NCBI GenBank assembly: GCA_016744015.1
Contig: JADGFD010000006.1
Span: forward strand, 124,001-188,000
Source: Paracoccaceae bacterium
Lineage (GTDB): Bacteria > Pseudomonadota > Alphaproteobacteria > Rhodobacterales > Rhodobacteraceae
Direction: 5' to 3'
Length of the DNA stretch: 64,000 nt
Of this stretch, positions 18,998 to 27,224 are shown piece after piece. The notes under the pieces are model-generated. The model did no database searches. It was not told the origin of the DNA and saw only the letters and a list, made by a program, of their open reading frames with translations. Made by a program: the position numbers and the translations under genes. The number at the start of each line of letters is the position of its first letter. The stretch's first letter is position 1.

Positions 18998-19378
18998 TTA
19001 GGGTAAAGGCCGCTTTTTCCCGTCAGAATCCACGGCGACAAAGATAAACCGTGCCTCGGTCACCTTTTTTCGCTCCCCCGAGGGCTGGCGGGTCACCCAT
19101 ACTTCAACCCCTATATGTAGCGATGTGCGGCCCTCTTTAAGGATGTCGGCATGGATGGAAACAAGGTCTCCCACCAATACCGGCTTATGAAAGGTCATCC
19201 CCTCCACCGCCACGGTGGCCACGCGGCCCTTTGCGCGGGTGCGCGCAGGCACTGACGCGCCTAAATCCATTTGGGCCATCAGCCAACCACCAAAAATATC
19301 GCCGTTTACATTGGTATCGGCGGGCATGGCGATGGTTTGTAGAGCAACGGGGCTGGAAGGCGGCATATTATTGACCAT
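18998..19378 (-). CDS. acyl-CoA thioesterase, YciA-like hotdog-fold protein
   Basis: A 126-residue hotdog-fold thioesterase acting on acyl-CoA. The segment TNVNGDIFGGWLMAQMDLGAS contains the Asn and Asp typical of the YciA/BACH active site, followed by VATVAVEGMTFHKPVLVGDLVSIHA. The ATG at 19378 gives MVNNMPPSSPVALQTIAMP, matching the family; longer versions extend into the upstream permease gene. The first 11 bases overlap the permease end. dnaK follows downstream on the same strand but has its own promoter. Confidence 0.88.
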   Translation of the reverse strand: MVNNMPPSSPVALQTIAMPADTNVNGDIFGGWLMAQMDLGASVPARTRAKGRVATVAVEGMTFHKPVLVGDLVSIHADILKEGRTSLHIGVEVWVTRQPSGERKKVTEARFIFVAVDSDGKKRPLP

Positions 19379-20183
19379 GTTTTGATTTCGAGAGATTTTT
19401 CCGAGCCCAAAATTCTCCCATAAGGCCGATGGTAAATGCCGCCAAGGTAAACCAGATCGGATAGGCCATGCTTGTAACATCGCTGTTATAGTTGACAAAA
19501 GCCGCCACGCGCGCTTGGTCGATGGTATGAAAGAGCGGATTCCAGCTGAACCAGCCAAGCATAGCGGTTGGCATATAGGCCGCCGGGATGAATTTGCCCG
19601 AGGTAAACATTTGAGCGCGTTGATAAATAGGAGAAAGCGTATTCACAACCGCAGGCGCCACGGGCGCTATGATCATGATAACCATGCCTACGGCAATGCC
19701 GCTGGCCCAAGAAATAAACACCGGTAATACCAGCCCACCCGGATTGTGCACATACATATCAGCGCCAAATATCCATAGCAGGATCACGACGATAGCAACC
19801 GCTACAAACTGAAAATACAACCCCGCGAAAGCCTTGGCCAAGATGGACAGGATCACGGTCATCGGGGCGTGCATCATAATAGCCGAGGTGGCGTTGGACG
19901 CGCTGCGCACCGAGCCCACAGCCTTGGTATGGGTCAAAAACAGAATGATACCAGAGAGCAAAAACACCATCAAGCTACCGCGAATAGTAGCACCACGGCC
20001 CAGGAAAACCGAAACCATATAAAATAGCCCCAAGAATACGGCAATATTGCCAACTTCCTTCATGATACCAAAGGTCGCGCTCCCGCTTTGGGTCCGCACT
20101 TCGCGCACGATAGAATGGTAAATCAGGTCCAAAAATTCCAGAGCCCCAAAAAACATAGATTTTGATTGCGGGGTGGTGGCCAT
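19368..20183 (-). CDS. ABC-2 type polysaccharide export permease, KpsM/Wzm-like
   Basis: The 271-residue protein has about six hydrophobic segments and resembles ABC-2 permeases that export capsule or O-antigen polysaccharides. It has a cytoplasmic N-terminal stretch with FLDLIYHSIVREVRTQSGSATFG, typical of KpsM homologues, and ends GEFWARKNLSKSKHGQ. No ATPase gene (KpsT) is adjacent; the downstream gene is a thioesterase that overlaps by 11 bases. It is divergent from the glycosyltransferase/sulfotransferase operon that starts at 20292, which suggests a role in exporting that glycan. The substrate is inferred from context. Confidence 0.75.
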   Translation of the reverse strand: MATTPQSKSMFFGALEFLDLIYHSIVREVRTQSGSATFGIMKEVGNIAVFLGLFYMVSVFLGRGATIRGSLMVFLLSGIILFLTHTKAVGSVRSASNATSAIMMHAPMTVILSILAKAFAGLYFQFVAVAIVVILLWIFGADMYVHNPGGLVLPVFISWASGIAVGMVIMIIAPVAPAVVNTLSPIYQRAQMFTSGKFIPAAYMPTAMLGWFSWNPLFHTIDQARVAAFVNYNSDVTSMAYPIWFTLAAFTIGLMGEFWARKNLSKSKHGQ

Positions 20184-20225
20184 TATTCAATTATCCATTT
20201 AAATGCGCTTATTAGCAGAATTACT

Positions 20226-20255
20226 TTGCCGAAAAATAAGGCATAAGTCTATAAC
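20226..20255 (+). promoter_or_regulatory. putative promoter of the cysQ-glycosyltransferase-sulfotransferase operon
   Basis: TTGCCG (20226-20231) is followed at 17-18 bases by CTATAAC (20249-20255), a reasonable sigma-70-type promoter in an AT-rich divergent gap. Transcription would begin near 20262; cysQ has AAAGGCGGA before its ATG at 20292. Confidence 0.5.
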
Positions 20256-20291
20256 AGGCCCTAAACAACCGTAATTTTAAAGGCGGACCCC

Positions 20292-21071
20292 ATGGAAAAT
20301 AAGAAAATCGTCGAAACCATCCGTGCGCTGGCGCTGGCAGCCGGTGATAAAATTATGGAAATTTACGCTCGTGATGATTTTGGCGTGCGCACCAAGGCCG
20401 ATGATTCTCCGGTAACCGAAGCCGATGAAGCCGCTGATGCTTTGATCTCGGCGGGGTTGCGCGCTGCCTTTCCCGAAATTGCCTTGGTGACTGAGGAGCA
20501 ATCAGACAGCCACAGCGTGAGCGCTGATCGGTTTTTTATTGTGGATCCGCTGGATGGCACCAAAGAATTTGTGCATCGGCGCGGGGATTTTACGGTGAAT
20601 ATTGCGTTGGTTGAAAACGGCACGCCGGTGCTGGGCGTTGTGTTTGCCCCCGCCAAAAAGCGGTTGTTTTATACGGATGCTAGCGGGCAAACTGTGGAAG
20701 AAAAACTTGATGGCACCATCAAGCCCCTGCATGTTTCTGCACCTGACAATGATGCCCTTATCGTTGTGGCCTCGAAATCGCACCGCGATGCTGCCACCGA
20801 TGACTATATCAATAAATACAAGGTTGCCGATAGTGCTGCCGCTGGTTCTTCGCTCAAATTTTGCCTTGTGGCAGCGGGTGAGGCCGATATTTACCCCCGC
20901 CTTGGCCGCACGATGGAGTGGGACACTGCCGCAGGCCATGCCGTGCTGCTCGGCGCAGGCGGGCAGGTGGTGCGGTTTGATGACCATTCCCCGTTAACCT
21001 ATGGCAAACCCATTTATGAGAACCCGTTTTTCATTGCCCTCAGCCCCGGGGTGCACTTGAAAGAGGCCTAA
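20292..21071 (+). CDS. cysQ: 3'(2'),5'-bisphosphate nucleotidase CysQ
   Basis: CysQ removes the 3' phosphate of PAP (adenosine 3',5'-bisphosphate), the by-product of sulfotransferases and PAPS reductase. The inositol-monophosphatase fold is shown by PVTEADEAAD, the metal-binding LVTEEQ and DPLDGTKEF (TKEF marks CysQ rather than inositol monophosphatase), and the C-terminal MEWDTAAGHAVLLGAGG. The length of 259 is normal. It is the first gene of an operon whose last gene is a sulfotransferase, so local removal of PAP makes sense. The next gene starts directly after its stop. Confidence 0.92.
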   Translation: MENKKIVETIRALALAAGDKIMEIYARDDFGVRTKADDSPVTEADEAADALISAGLRAAFPEIALVTEEQSDSHSVSADRFFIVDPLDGTKEFVHRRGDFTVNIALVENGTPVLGVVFAPAKKRLFYTDASGQTVEEKLDGTIKPLHVSAPDNDALIVVASKSHRDAATDDYINKYKVADSAAAGSSLKFCLVAAGEADIYPRLGRTMEWDTAAGHAVLLGAGGQVVRFDDHSPLTYGKPIYENPFFIALSPGVHLKEA

Positions 21072-22409
21072 ATGGCAGACACGCCTGATATCAGCGTTAT
21101 AATCGTTAGCCGAGACCGGCCGGAAGAGCTGCGCAAAATGCTGTCTTGCCTGCGGTTTCAGGATATTTCGGGCTTTGAGGTGATTGTTGTCACCAACACG
21201 CCGGGCGCCCTGGAGGGTGCGCGCCACCCGTCGCCGCTTCGGCTGTTTGATTGTGACGAGGCCAATATAGCGGTGGCGCGCAATGTGGGGATATTTGCCG
21301 CAAAGGCCCGATTTATTGCGTTTTGTGATGATGACGCCTTGCCAGACCCTGCATGGCTGCGGCACCTTCTGACACCCTTCAAAAACCCTGAAATTGGCGG
21401 CACGGGTGGTTTTACCCGTGGGCGTAATGGCATTTCTTTGCAATGGGGTGCGGTGGAAACCGACCTTGTGGGCGTGGCTCACTCGCTTGATATTGCGCCC
21501 GATTCTAAAGCCGAAATCTTTGCCTCCTCGCAAAAAACGGCACCGGTGATGATTGGCACTAATTGTGCTTTCCGCGCCTCGGCGCTTAAGCAAATTGGCG
21601 GGTTTGACCCGGCTTTTGCCTATTTTCTTGATGATAGCGACATTTCGCTCCGGCTTTCCCAAGCGGGCTGGAAACTGGCCATTGTGCCGCGCGCGCAGGT
21701 GCATCATGGCTTTGCGGCTGGCCCCTACCGCGCCGAAAATCGCGTGCCCAAAACCTTGCACCCGCACGGGAAAAGCAAGGCGGTTTTTTGCCGTAAACAC
21801 GCGCACGAAGATGCGCTTGAGCCCGCGCTTTCGGCCTTTAAGGCTCTGCAATTTAAGCGCTTGGAAAAGCAACTTTTGGCGGGCTTGATGGAGCCACCCA
21901 CCCTACCGGCTCTCATAAAATCACTTGAGGATGGCTACCAAACAGGGCGGCATTTTTTGCCAAAACCCATGCCTGTTGGCAAAAAACCAGCGGCGGGCAG
22001 CCCACCGGCTTTGGCGCCAATGCCCCGGTCCCATGTGCTGCTTGTTGGTGGTAAATCAGACCAAAAATGGCTGGCTGAAAAAGCCAAAGCCCTTGCAGAT
22101 GGTGGTATCATTACTACAATACTCACCCTTTCCCGCACGCCCGCCTTTATGAAAGCCAACTTTGCTGAGCGCGGATATTGGACTCTAACAGGCGGGCTAT
22201 TTGGCAAATCTGCCCGCGAGGAGCCGCTTTTGCAAAAGCGCTCAATTAGTGATAAGGTGCAGGCCGAGATTCAGCGGCTGGCCAGTATTTCTCCCGTTGA
22301 TTTTGTAGCTTACCCGCGCGTGGCGGCAGCGGCTGACATATTTTCGCCGCAAAATGATGCCATGAAATGCCTCAACGGGTTTGTGGTGGAATCAGTCTCG
22401 AGTGATTAG
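21072..22409 (+). CDS. family 2 glycosyltransferase with an extra C-terminal domain
   Basis: Residues 1 to about 230 are a GT-A glycosyltransferase: ISVIIVSRDRPEELRKML, the DDD-type motif FCDDDALPDPAWL (near 90-102), and DDSDISLRLSQAGW. Residues about 315-445 form a second region beginning SHVLLVGGKSDQKWLAEKAK that looks like the first Rossmann-type strand and helix of a GT-B enzyme, but no complete GT-B domain is present. It lies between cysQ (no gap) and galU (35-base gap). Sugar donor and acceptor cannot be predicted. Confidence 0.8.
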   Translation: MADTPDISVIIVSRDRPEELRKMLSCLRFQDISGFEVIVVTNTPGALEGARHPSPLRLFDCDEANIAVARNVGIFAAKARFIAFCDDDALPDPAWLRHLLTPFKNPEIGGTGGFTRGRNGISLQWGAVETDLVGVAHSLDIAPDSKAEIFASSQKTAPVMIGTNCAFRASALKQIGGFDPAFAYFLDDSDISLRLSQAGWKLAIVPRAQVHHGFAAGPYRAENRVPKTLHPHGKSKAVFCRKHAHEDALEPALSAFKALQFKRLEKQLLAGLMEPPTLPALIKSLEDGYQTGRHFLPKPMPVGKKPAAGSPPALAPMPRSHVLLVGGKSDQKWLAEKAKALADGGIITTILTLSRTPAFMKANFAERGYWTLTGGLFGKSAREEPLLQKRSISDKVQAEIQRLASISPVDFVAYPRVAAAADIFSPQNDAMKCLNGFVVESVSSD

Positions 22410-22444
22410 TGAGTGATACCGTTCTCTTCTGATTGGGGGATAAT

Positions 22445-23341
22445 ATGAATACGAAAGTAACAAAAGCGATCTTCCCGGTAGCTGGGCTTGGCACCCGGTT
22501 TTTACCGGCGACCAAATCTATCCCGAAAGAGATTATGACACTGGTTGATCGACCCTTGATCCAATACGCGATTGATGAAGCCCGCGAAGCTGGTATTACC
22601 GATTTTATTTTTGTAACCGCACGCGGAAAATCGGCGCTGGAAGATTATTTTGACAGCAACCCCGAGTTGGAGAAAACCCTGTTTTCCAAAGGTAAAACCG
22701 ATCTGCTTAAGCAGTTGCGGGATACCGATATGGAAAGCGGTGCCATTGCATATATTCGCCAGCGTGAGGCTTTGGGCCTCGGGCACGCCGTATGGTGCGC
22801 GCGCCGCTTGATAGCTCCAAACGAGCCATTTGCCGTGCTGTTGCCTGATGATGTCATCGCTGGGCAAGTGGGCTGCCTTAAACAAATGGTTGAGGCTTAT
22901 CAAGAAGTTGGCGGCAATATGGTGGCCACGATGGAGGTTGCGCCGGAGCAGATTTCAAGTTATGGCGTGATAGACCCGATCGAGAGCAATGGCCGGATCG
23001 TAACCGCAAAAGGCATGGTTGAAAAACCAAATGCCGAGGCCGCGCCTTCAAATCTGGCAGTGATCGGGCGCTATATTTTGCGGCCAGAAATATTTGATGC
23101 ACTTAAAGGCCAATCCGCGGGCGCGGGTGGTGAAGTGCAGCTCACCGATGCGATTTGCGCACAAGTCGGCTCTGGCACCCCCGTAACCGGCTATCGGTTT
23201 AAGGGTGATCGGTTTGATTGTGGTTCAAAAGCAGGCTATCTTCAGGCAACTGTGGCCTTTGGCCTCGCTCGTGCGGAGCTGCATGATGAATTCCGAACCT
23301 TTTTGGACTCGATTACCCATATGCAACAGGTTGCCGAGTAG
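22445..23341 (+). CDS. galU: UTP-glucose-1-phosphate uridylyltransferase
   Basis: GalU makes UDP-glucose, the donor for glycan synthesis. The product of 298 residues begins MNTKVTKAIFPVAGLGTRFLPATKSIPKEI, with the nucleotide-binding GLGTRFLP motif, and contains the VEKP segment (GMVEKPNAEAAPSNLAVIGRY) and GGEVQLTDAI. ATG 22445 with GGGGGA four bases upstream is preferred over a TTG at 22433. It sits inside the glycosyltransferase operon, supplying precursor for it. Confidence 0.95.
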   Translation: MNTKVTKAIFPVAGLGTRFLPATKSIPKEIMTLVDRPLIQYAIDEAREAGITDFIFVTARGKSALEDYFDSNPELEKTLFSKGKTDLLKQLRDTDMESGAIAYIRQREALGLGHAVWCARRLIAPNEPFAVLLPDDVIAGQVGCLKQMVEAYQEVGGNMVATMEVAPEQISSYGVIDPIESNGRIVTAKGMVEKPNAEAAPSNLAVIGRYILRPEIFDALKGQSAGAGGEVQLTDAICAQVGSGTPVTGYRFKGDRFDCGSKAGYLQATVAFGLARAELHDEFRTFLDSITHMQQVAE

Positions 23342-23350
23342 TCCCACCTG

Positions 23351-24571
23351 ATGTCCGCCGTTTTGCTGGACATCAGCCGCACCCTTTCCCGTGCGTCTTA
23401 TCTGCACCCTACAGGGATTGACCGCGTAGAGCGCGCCTATATCCAGCATTTTATGCAGGCAGATGAAGATGTTTTCTTTCTGTCTCGCGTGCTCAAAGGC
23501 TATGTTTTGCTGGACCGCCAAACCATGCATGGCATTTGGCCAATGATCACCGGCGAAGCCCCCTGGCAAAGGCAAGATTTGATTGCGCGCCTGTTCAGCC
23601 ACAAACGTCCCGCCATAACCAATCGCGCCGAATCTACGTTGCGGCGGATGTCATTGGCAACATGCCTTCGCGCCGGCCTCACCAAAGTTTTAAAGCAACA
23701 TTTGCCGTACGGTTTTACCTACTTAAATGTTGGGCATTCCAACCGAAAACCAGCGCTTTGGCAGGCGGTGAAGGCCGGAGGCGCTGGCAAAGTGCTGGCC
23801 ATGGTGCATGATGTAATCCCGCTGGATCACCCCGAATACACCCGCCCCGATACCGCTGCCCGCTTTGAAACGGAGCTGAATGCCACCGCGATTGCCTGCG
23901 ATGCGCTGATTTATAATTCTCAAGATACCGCCAATCGTACGGCTAAATACTTGCAAAAATGGGAAGCCACCCCCGCCGCCCTGCCTATTCTACTTGGCAC
24001 GGCGCCGTTGCCCGCGCCCCCCTTGGCACCGCAGGCCAGTCTGGCAGAGTTTATTGTGCTCGGCACAATTGAACCCCGCAAAAACCATCAGCTTTTGCTT
24101 AATATCTGGCCAAAGATTGAGGCGCAGCTGCATATTATTGGCCAGCGTGGCTGGCAAAACGAGAAGGTTTTTCGTTGGCTTGATTCCAGCCCGCTGATAG
24201 GTAAAATCGTGTTTGAGCACGCTAAACTCAGCGATAAGGCCCTTGCGCAGCGCCTCGCTTCGGCTCGCGCGCTCCTGTTCCCGAGCTTTGCTGAGGGCTT
24301 TGGCTACCCGCTGATAGAGGCTTTGCAAATGGGCCTGCCCGTAATCTGTGCTGATCTCCCCTGCTTTCGAGAAATTGCCGGTGATCTGCCAACTTACCTT
24401 CCGCCAGATGACCAGAAGGCGTGGACTGCCGCCATTCAGGCCGCTGCCGCCACGCCACGTGAGAAAATCCCTAAAAATGTCAGCTTTCCGACATGGGATC
24501 AACATTTTGCCAAGCTAAATATGTTCCTGTATAATGCGGATAATCAGAGCGAGCAGAAAGCCGGCAAATGA
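23351..24571 (+). CDS. GT4-family glycosyltransferase
   Basis: A GT-B fold glycosyltransferase, 406 residues. The C-terminal half has FIVLGTIEPRKNHQLLLNIW and the donor-binding signature LFPSFAEGFGYPLIEALQMGLPVICAD (near residues 316-342), typical of GT4. The N-terminal half includes LDISRTLSRASYLHPTGIDRVERAY, common in Rhodobacterales homologues, and AMVHDVIPLDHPEY. It starts 9 bases after galU and overlaps the next gene by ATGA. Specificity unknown. Confidence 0.85.
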   Translation: MSAVLLDISRTLSRASYLHPTGIDRVERAYIQHFMQADEDVFFLSRVLKGYVLLDRQTMHGIWPMITGEAPWQRQDLIARLFSHKRPAITNRAESTLRRMSLATCLRAGLTKVLKQHLPYGFTYLNVGHSNRKPALWQAVKAGGAGKVLAMVHDVIPLDHPEYTRPDTAARFETELNATAIACDALIYNSQDTANRTAKYLQKWEATPAALPILLGTAPLPAPPLAPQASLAEFIVLGTIEPRKNHQLLLNIWPKIEAQLHIIGQRGWQNEKVFRWLDSSPLIGKIVFEHAKLSDKALAQRLASARALLFPSFAEGFGYPLIEALQMGLPVICADLPCFREIAGDLPTYLPPDDQKAWTAAIQAAAATPREKIPKNVSFPTWDQHFAKLNMFLYNADNQSEQKAGK

Positions 24572-25572
24572 AAAACCTTGCGCGACATTACCGGCTGCGG
24601 CTTTTGCGAAAAAAGTGGCAAGTTCGCACGCTAAGGCGCAAAAAAGACCTGCAAAACGTAAAAATGGGAGAGAACCACGGCAAAAACGGCGGGGTTTTTC
24701 TGTTTTCTACCATGCGCAACGAGGCTTTGCGCCTGCCTTACTTTCTGGAATATTACCGCCAGCTCGGCGTTGACCAGTTTTTCATTGTTGATAACGGCTC
24801 TACCGATGGCACCAGTGAGCTGCTGCAAGCCCAGCCCGATGTTTCGCTTTGGCATACCAAAGCCAGCTATCGCCGCGCCAAATTCGGCGTGCTGTGGCTT
24901 AACAATCTCCTCAATGAATTTGGCCATAGGCATTGGTGTCTTGTGGTGGATGTGGATGAGCTTTTTGTCTACCCGCATCATGATAGCCGCCCCTTAAGCG
25001 CCCTGACGGAATGGCTGGCATCTTCCCAAATCAGCAGCTTTGCCGCCATGCTGATTGACCTCTATCCAAAAGAGGTAACGCCCTATAAAAAAGGGCAAAA
25101 CCCGCTTGAAACGCTCACTCATTTTGATGCAGGAAATTATACTCAGCGCCGGAATAACCGCTTTACCGAGATGTGGATTCAAGGCGGCCCGCGCCAACGT
25201 CTATTTTTCCGCGCTCAGCCCGCTAAGGCCCCGGCGCTCAACAAAACACCACTGGTTTTTTGGCGCAAACACTATGTTTATATTTCCTCGACGCACCTTT
25301 TGCTGCCCCGCAGCTTGAACCAAACCTATGAGCGCGAGGGTGGGGAGAAGATTTGCGGCGCGCTTTTGCATACCAAATTCCTGCCCGATCTTTATGACCG
25401 TGCCAGTGAGGAGCTAACGCGCGGTGAGCATTACGCCAATAGCGCCGAATATCTTGCCTATAGCGAGCAGAAAAACGCGATTGATGAAATGTGGAGCCCG
25501 CAATCCACCGAATACATCAATTGGCAACAGCTAGACCGCCTCGGGTTAATTTCTTACGGGGGGTGGGCATGA
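24568..25572 (+). CDS. GT2-like glycosyltransferase of the Glyco_tranf_2_4 / GT92 type
   Basis: A 334-residue glycosyltransferase with a basic N-terminus. FLFSTMRNEALRLPYFLEYYRQLGVDQFFIVDNGSTDGT (residues 44-82) and LVVDVDELFVYP (near 128-139, with the DxD motif) match the GT2_4/GT92 group. No membrane segment is evident. It overlaps the previous gene by four bases and the next by four, a sign of translational coupling. Donor and acceptor unknown. Confidence 0.8.
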   Translation: MKNLARHYRLRLLRKKWQVRTLRRKKDLQNVKMGENHGKNGGVFLFSTMRNEALRLPYFLEYYRQLGVDQFFIVDNGSTDGTSELLQAQPDVSLWHTKASYRRAKFGVLWLNNLLNEFGHRHWCLVVDVDELFVYPHHDSRPLSALTEWLASSQISSFAAMLIDLYPKEVTPYKKGQNPLETLTHFDAGNYTQRRNNRFTEMWIQGGPRQRLFFRAQPAKAPALNKTPLVFWRKHYVYISSTHLLLPRSLNQTYEREGGEKICGALLHTKFLPDLYDRASEELTRGEHYANSAEYLAYSEQKNAIDEMWSPQSTEYINWQQLDRLGLISYGGWA

Positions 25573-27224
25573 GCCTGGGCATGGCACTTTTGGTGCATGA
25601 TCACCTGCCCCGCGCGGCCTCGCTAGTGCAGGCCCTGCATGTGGCGGGGTGCAAAATTGCCATCCACGTAGATGCAAAGGTGATTGATCACGATTATTCT
25701 GAGTTTCATCAAGCTGTTAGTTCACTTGAAAACGTGGTGTTTGTTCCGCGTATCCGTTGTGAATGGGGCCGGTTTTCTTTGGTGCAGGCCCAGTTGACAA
25801 CCTCTGAAACCTTGCTGAAAACCTTTGAGGATGTCTCACATACCATGCTTATTTCCGGTTCTTGTTTGCCGAACCGCCCCGTGCCTGAGCTGATCTCTTT
25901 TTTGAGGCGGCATAAGGATGTTGATTTTGTAGAATCCGTTTCGGTTGGCGGTATGAATTGGATAAAAGGCGGGTTGGAGGCCGAGCGCTTTAGCCTGTTT
26001 TTCCCGCTTTCCTTTGTGAGCCACCGCCGGCGTTTTGATGCGCTGGTTTGGCTACAGCGCAAGCTTCGCGTGTGTCGAAAGTTGCCTGAGGGGCTAGCCC
26101 CGCATATCGGCTCACAGTGGTGGACCCTTACCCGCGCAACGCTTCAGGCCATACTAAGTGACCCGATGCGTGATGCTTATGACCAGTTTTTCAAGCTGAG
26201 CTGGATACCGGACGAATCCTATTTCCAGAGCCTTGCGCGCAAGCATAGCACCAAAATTCGGTCGCGCTCACTCACCTATGCCCGGTTTGATTTTCGCGGT
26301 AAACCGATGACCTTTTACGATGATCACGCCAAATATTTAGAGCATCTTGATAGCTTTTTTGTCCGCAAAGTGTGGCATGGCGCAGGCGGGCTTTACAAAA
26401 ACCTGCTTGATGAAAATCGCACTGCTGCGCCGCGCAACCCGGATATGGCCGTAGCCTTTCAGGCCAATATTGCCCGCGCAGAATCCCGCTGGCTAGAGGG
26501 CCGGCAAGGGCTGTTTATGCAAGGGCGCGCGCCGCGCTTGCTAGATTTAAATACCGCAACCACCTATACGGTCTTGAGCGGTTTTGACCGTGTTTTCAGC
26601 GGATTGGCTCCGTGGCTGTGCCAGCATACTGGCATTGTTTTGCATGAGCACATTTGGTCAAAGGACAAGCAAAAGTTTGCCCAAGCGGGGAAGGCTTTAA
26701 AGAGAAATATGGCTAGCAGCCGAAGGATTAGGGATAATAACGCCGAAGGGTTTTTGCTGAATTTCATCTGGAACCACGCAGATGACGACCCGATTTTCAA
26801 TTTTGACCCCAATACCAGCCCCAGCCTCGCCAGATTTATCTCCAAAGATCAAAACGCGCGGGTCTATCATATCCGCTCAGCCTGGCTGCTAGACCTGTTG
26901 CGGGAAAATATTCGCAATAAGGATGAGCTGCACAAGCGCGTGCAAAAACTGGCCCTCAAGGAGCAGGCGCAACTGGCCGCGCTGGCGGGCGGGAAAGCAA
27001 ATATTCGCATTATCTCTCTGGCGGAGATCTATGCCCAGCCCGGTGCTGTGCTGGAAGACCTGCTGCTCACGTTGCGCCCACACCTTGCCAACACCAATCG
27101 TGATATTCCGGCATTTTTGCCCTATGAAGAGTTGGAAGCTTATGTTGAGTTTTTGAAGGATACGGGGTTAAACTTGGATACCGCCTTTGCCCCTAGCCTT
27201 GATCCGCAGGGTGAAAACCTGTGA
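25569..27224 (+). CDS. core-2/I-branching GlcNAc-transferase-like protein with DUF5928-type C-domain
   Basis: The N-terminal 290 residues resemble GT14 core-2/I-branching enzymes: MALLVHDHLPRAASLVQALH, IHVDAKV, MLISGSCLPNRP and GSQWWTLTR. The C-terminal region (about 330-551) has no motif I can assign and matches my memory of the DUF5928 proteins found in Rhodobacterales. ATG 25569 (MSLGMALLVHD) overlaps the upstream stop by four bases; an ATG at 25491 would extend it into the previous gene. The gene ends in a GTGA overlap with the sulfotransferase. Confidence 0.75.
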   Translation: MSLGMALLVHDHLPRAASLVQALHVAGCKIAIHVDAKVIDHDYSEFHQAVSSLENVVFVPRIRCEWGRFSLVQAQLTTSETLLKTFEDVSHTMLISGSCLPNRPVPELISFLRRHKDVDFVESVSVGGMNWIKGGLEAERFSLFFPLSFVSHRRRFDALVWLQRKLRVCRKLPEGLAPHIGSQWWTLTRATLQAILSDPMRDAYDQFFKLSWIPDESYFQSLARKHSTKIRSRSLTYARFDFRGKPMTFYDDHAKYLEHLDSFFVRKVWHGAGGLYKNLLDENRTAAPRNPDMAVAFQANIARAESRWLEGRQGLFMQGRAPRLLDLNTATTYTVLSGFDRVFSGLAPWLCQHTGIVLHEHIWSKDKQKFAQAGKALKRNMASSRRIRDNNAEGFLLNFIWNHADDDPIFNFDPNTSPSLARFISKDQNARVYHIRSAWLLDLLRENIRNKDELHKRVQKLALKEQAQLAALAGGKANIRIISLAEIYAQPGAVLEDLLLTLRPHLANTNRDIPAFLPYEELEAYVEFLKDTGLNLDTAFAPSLDPQGENL

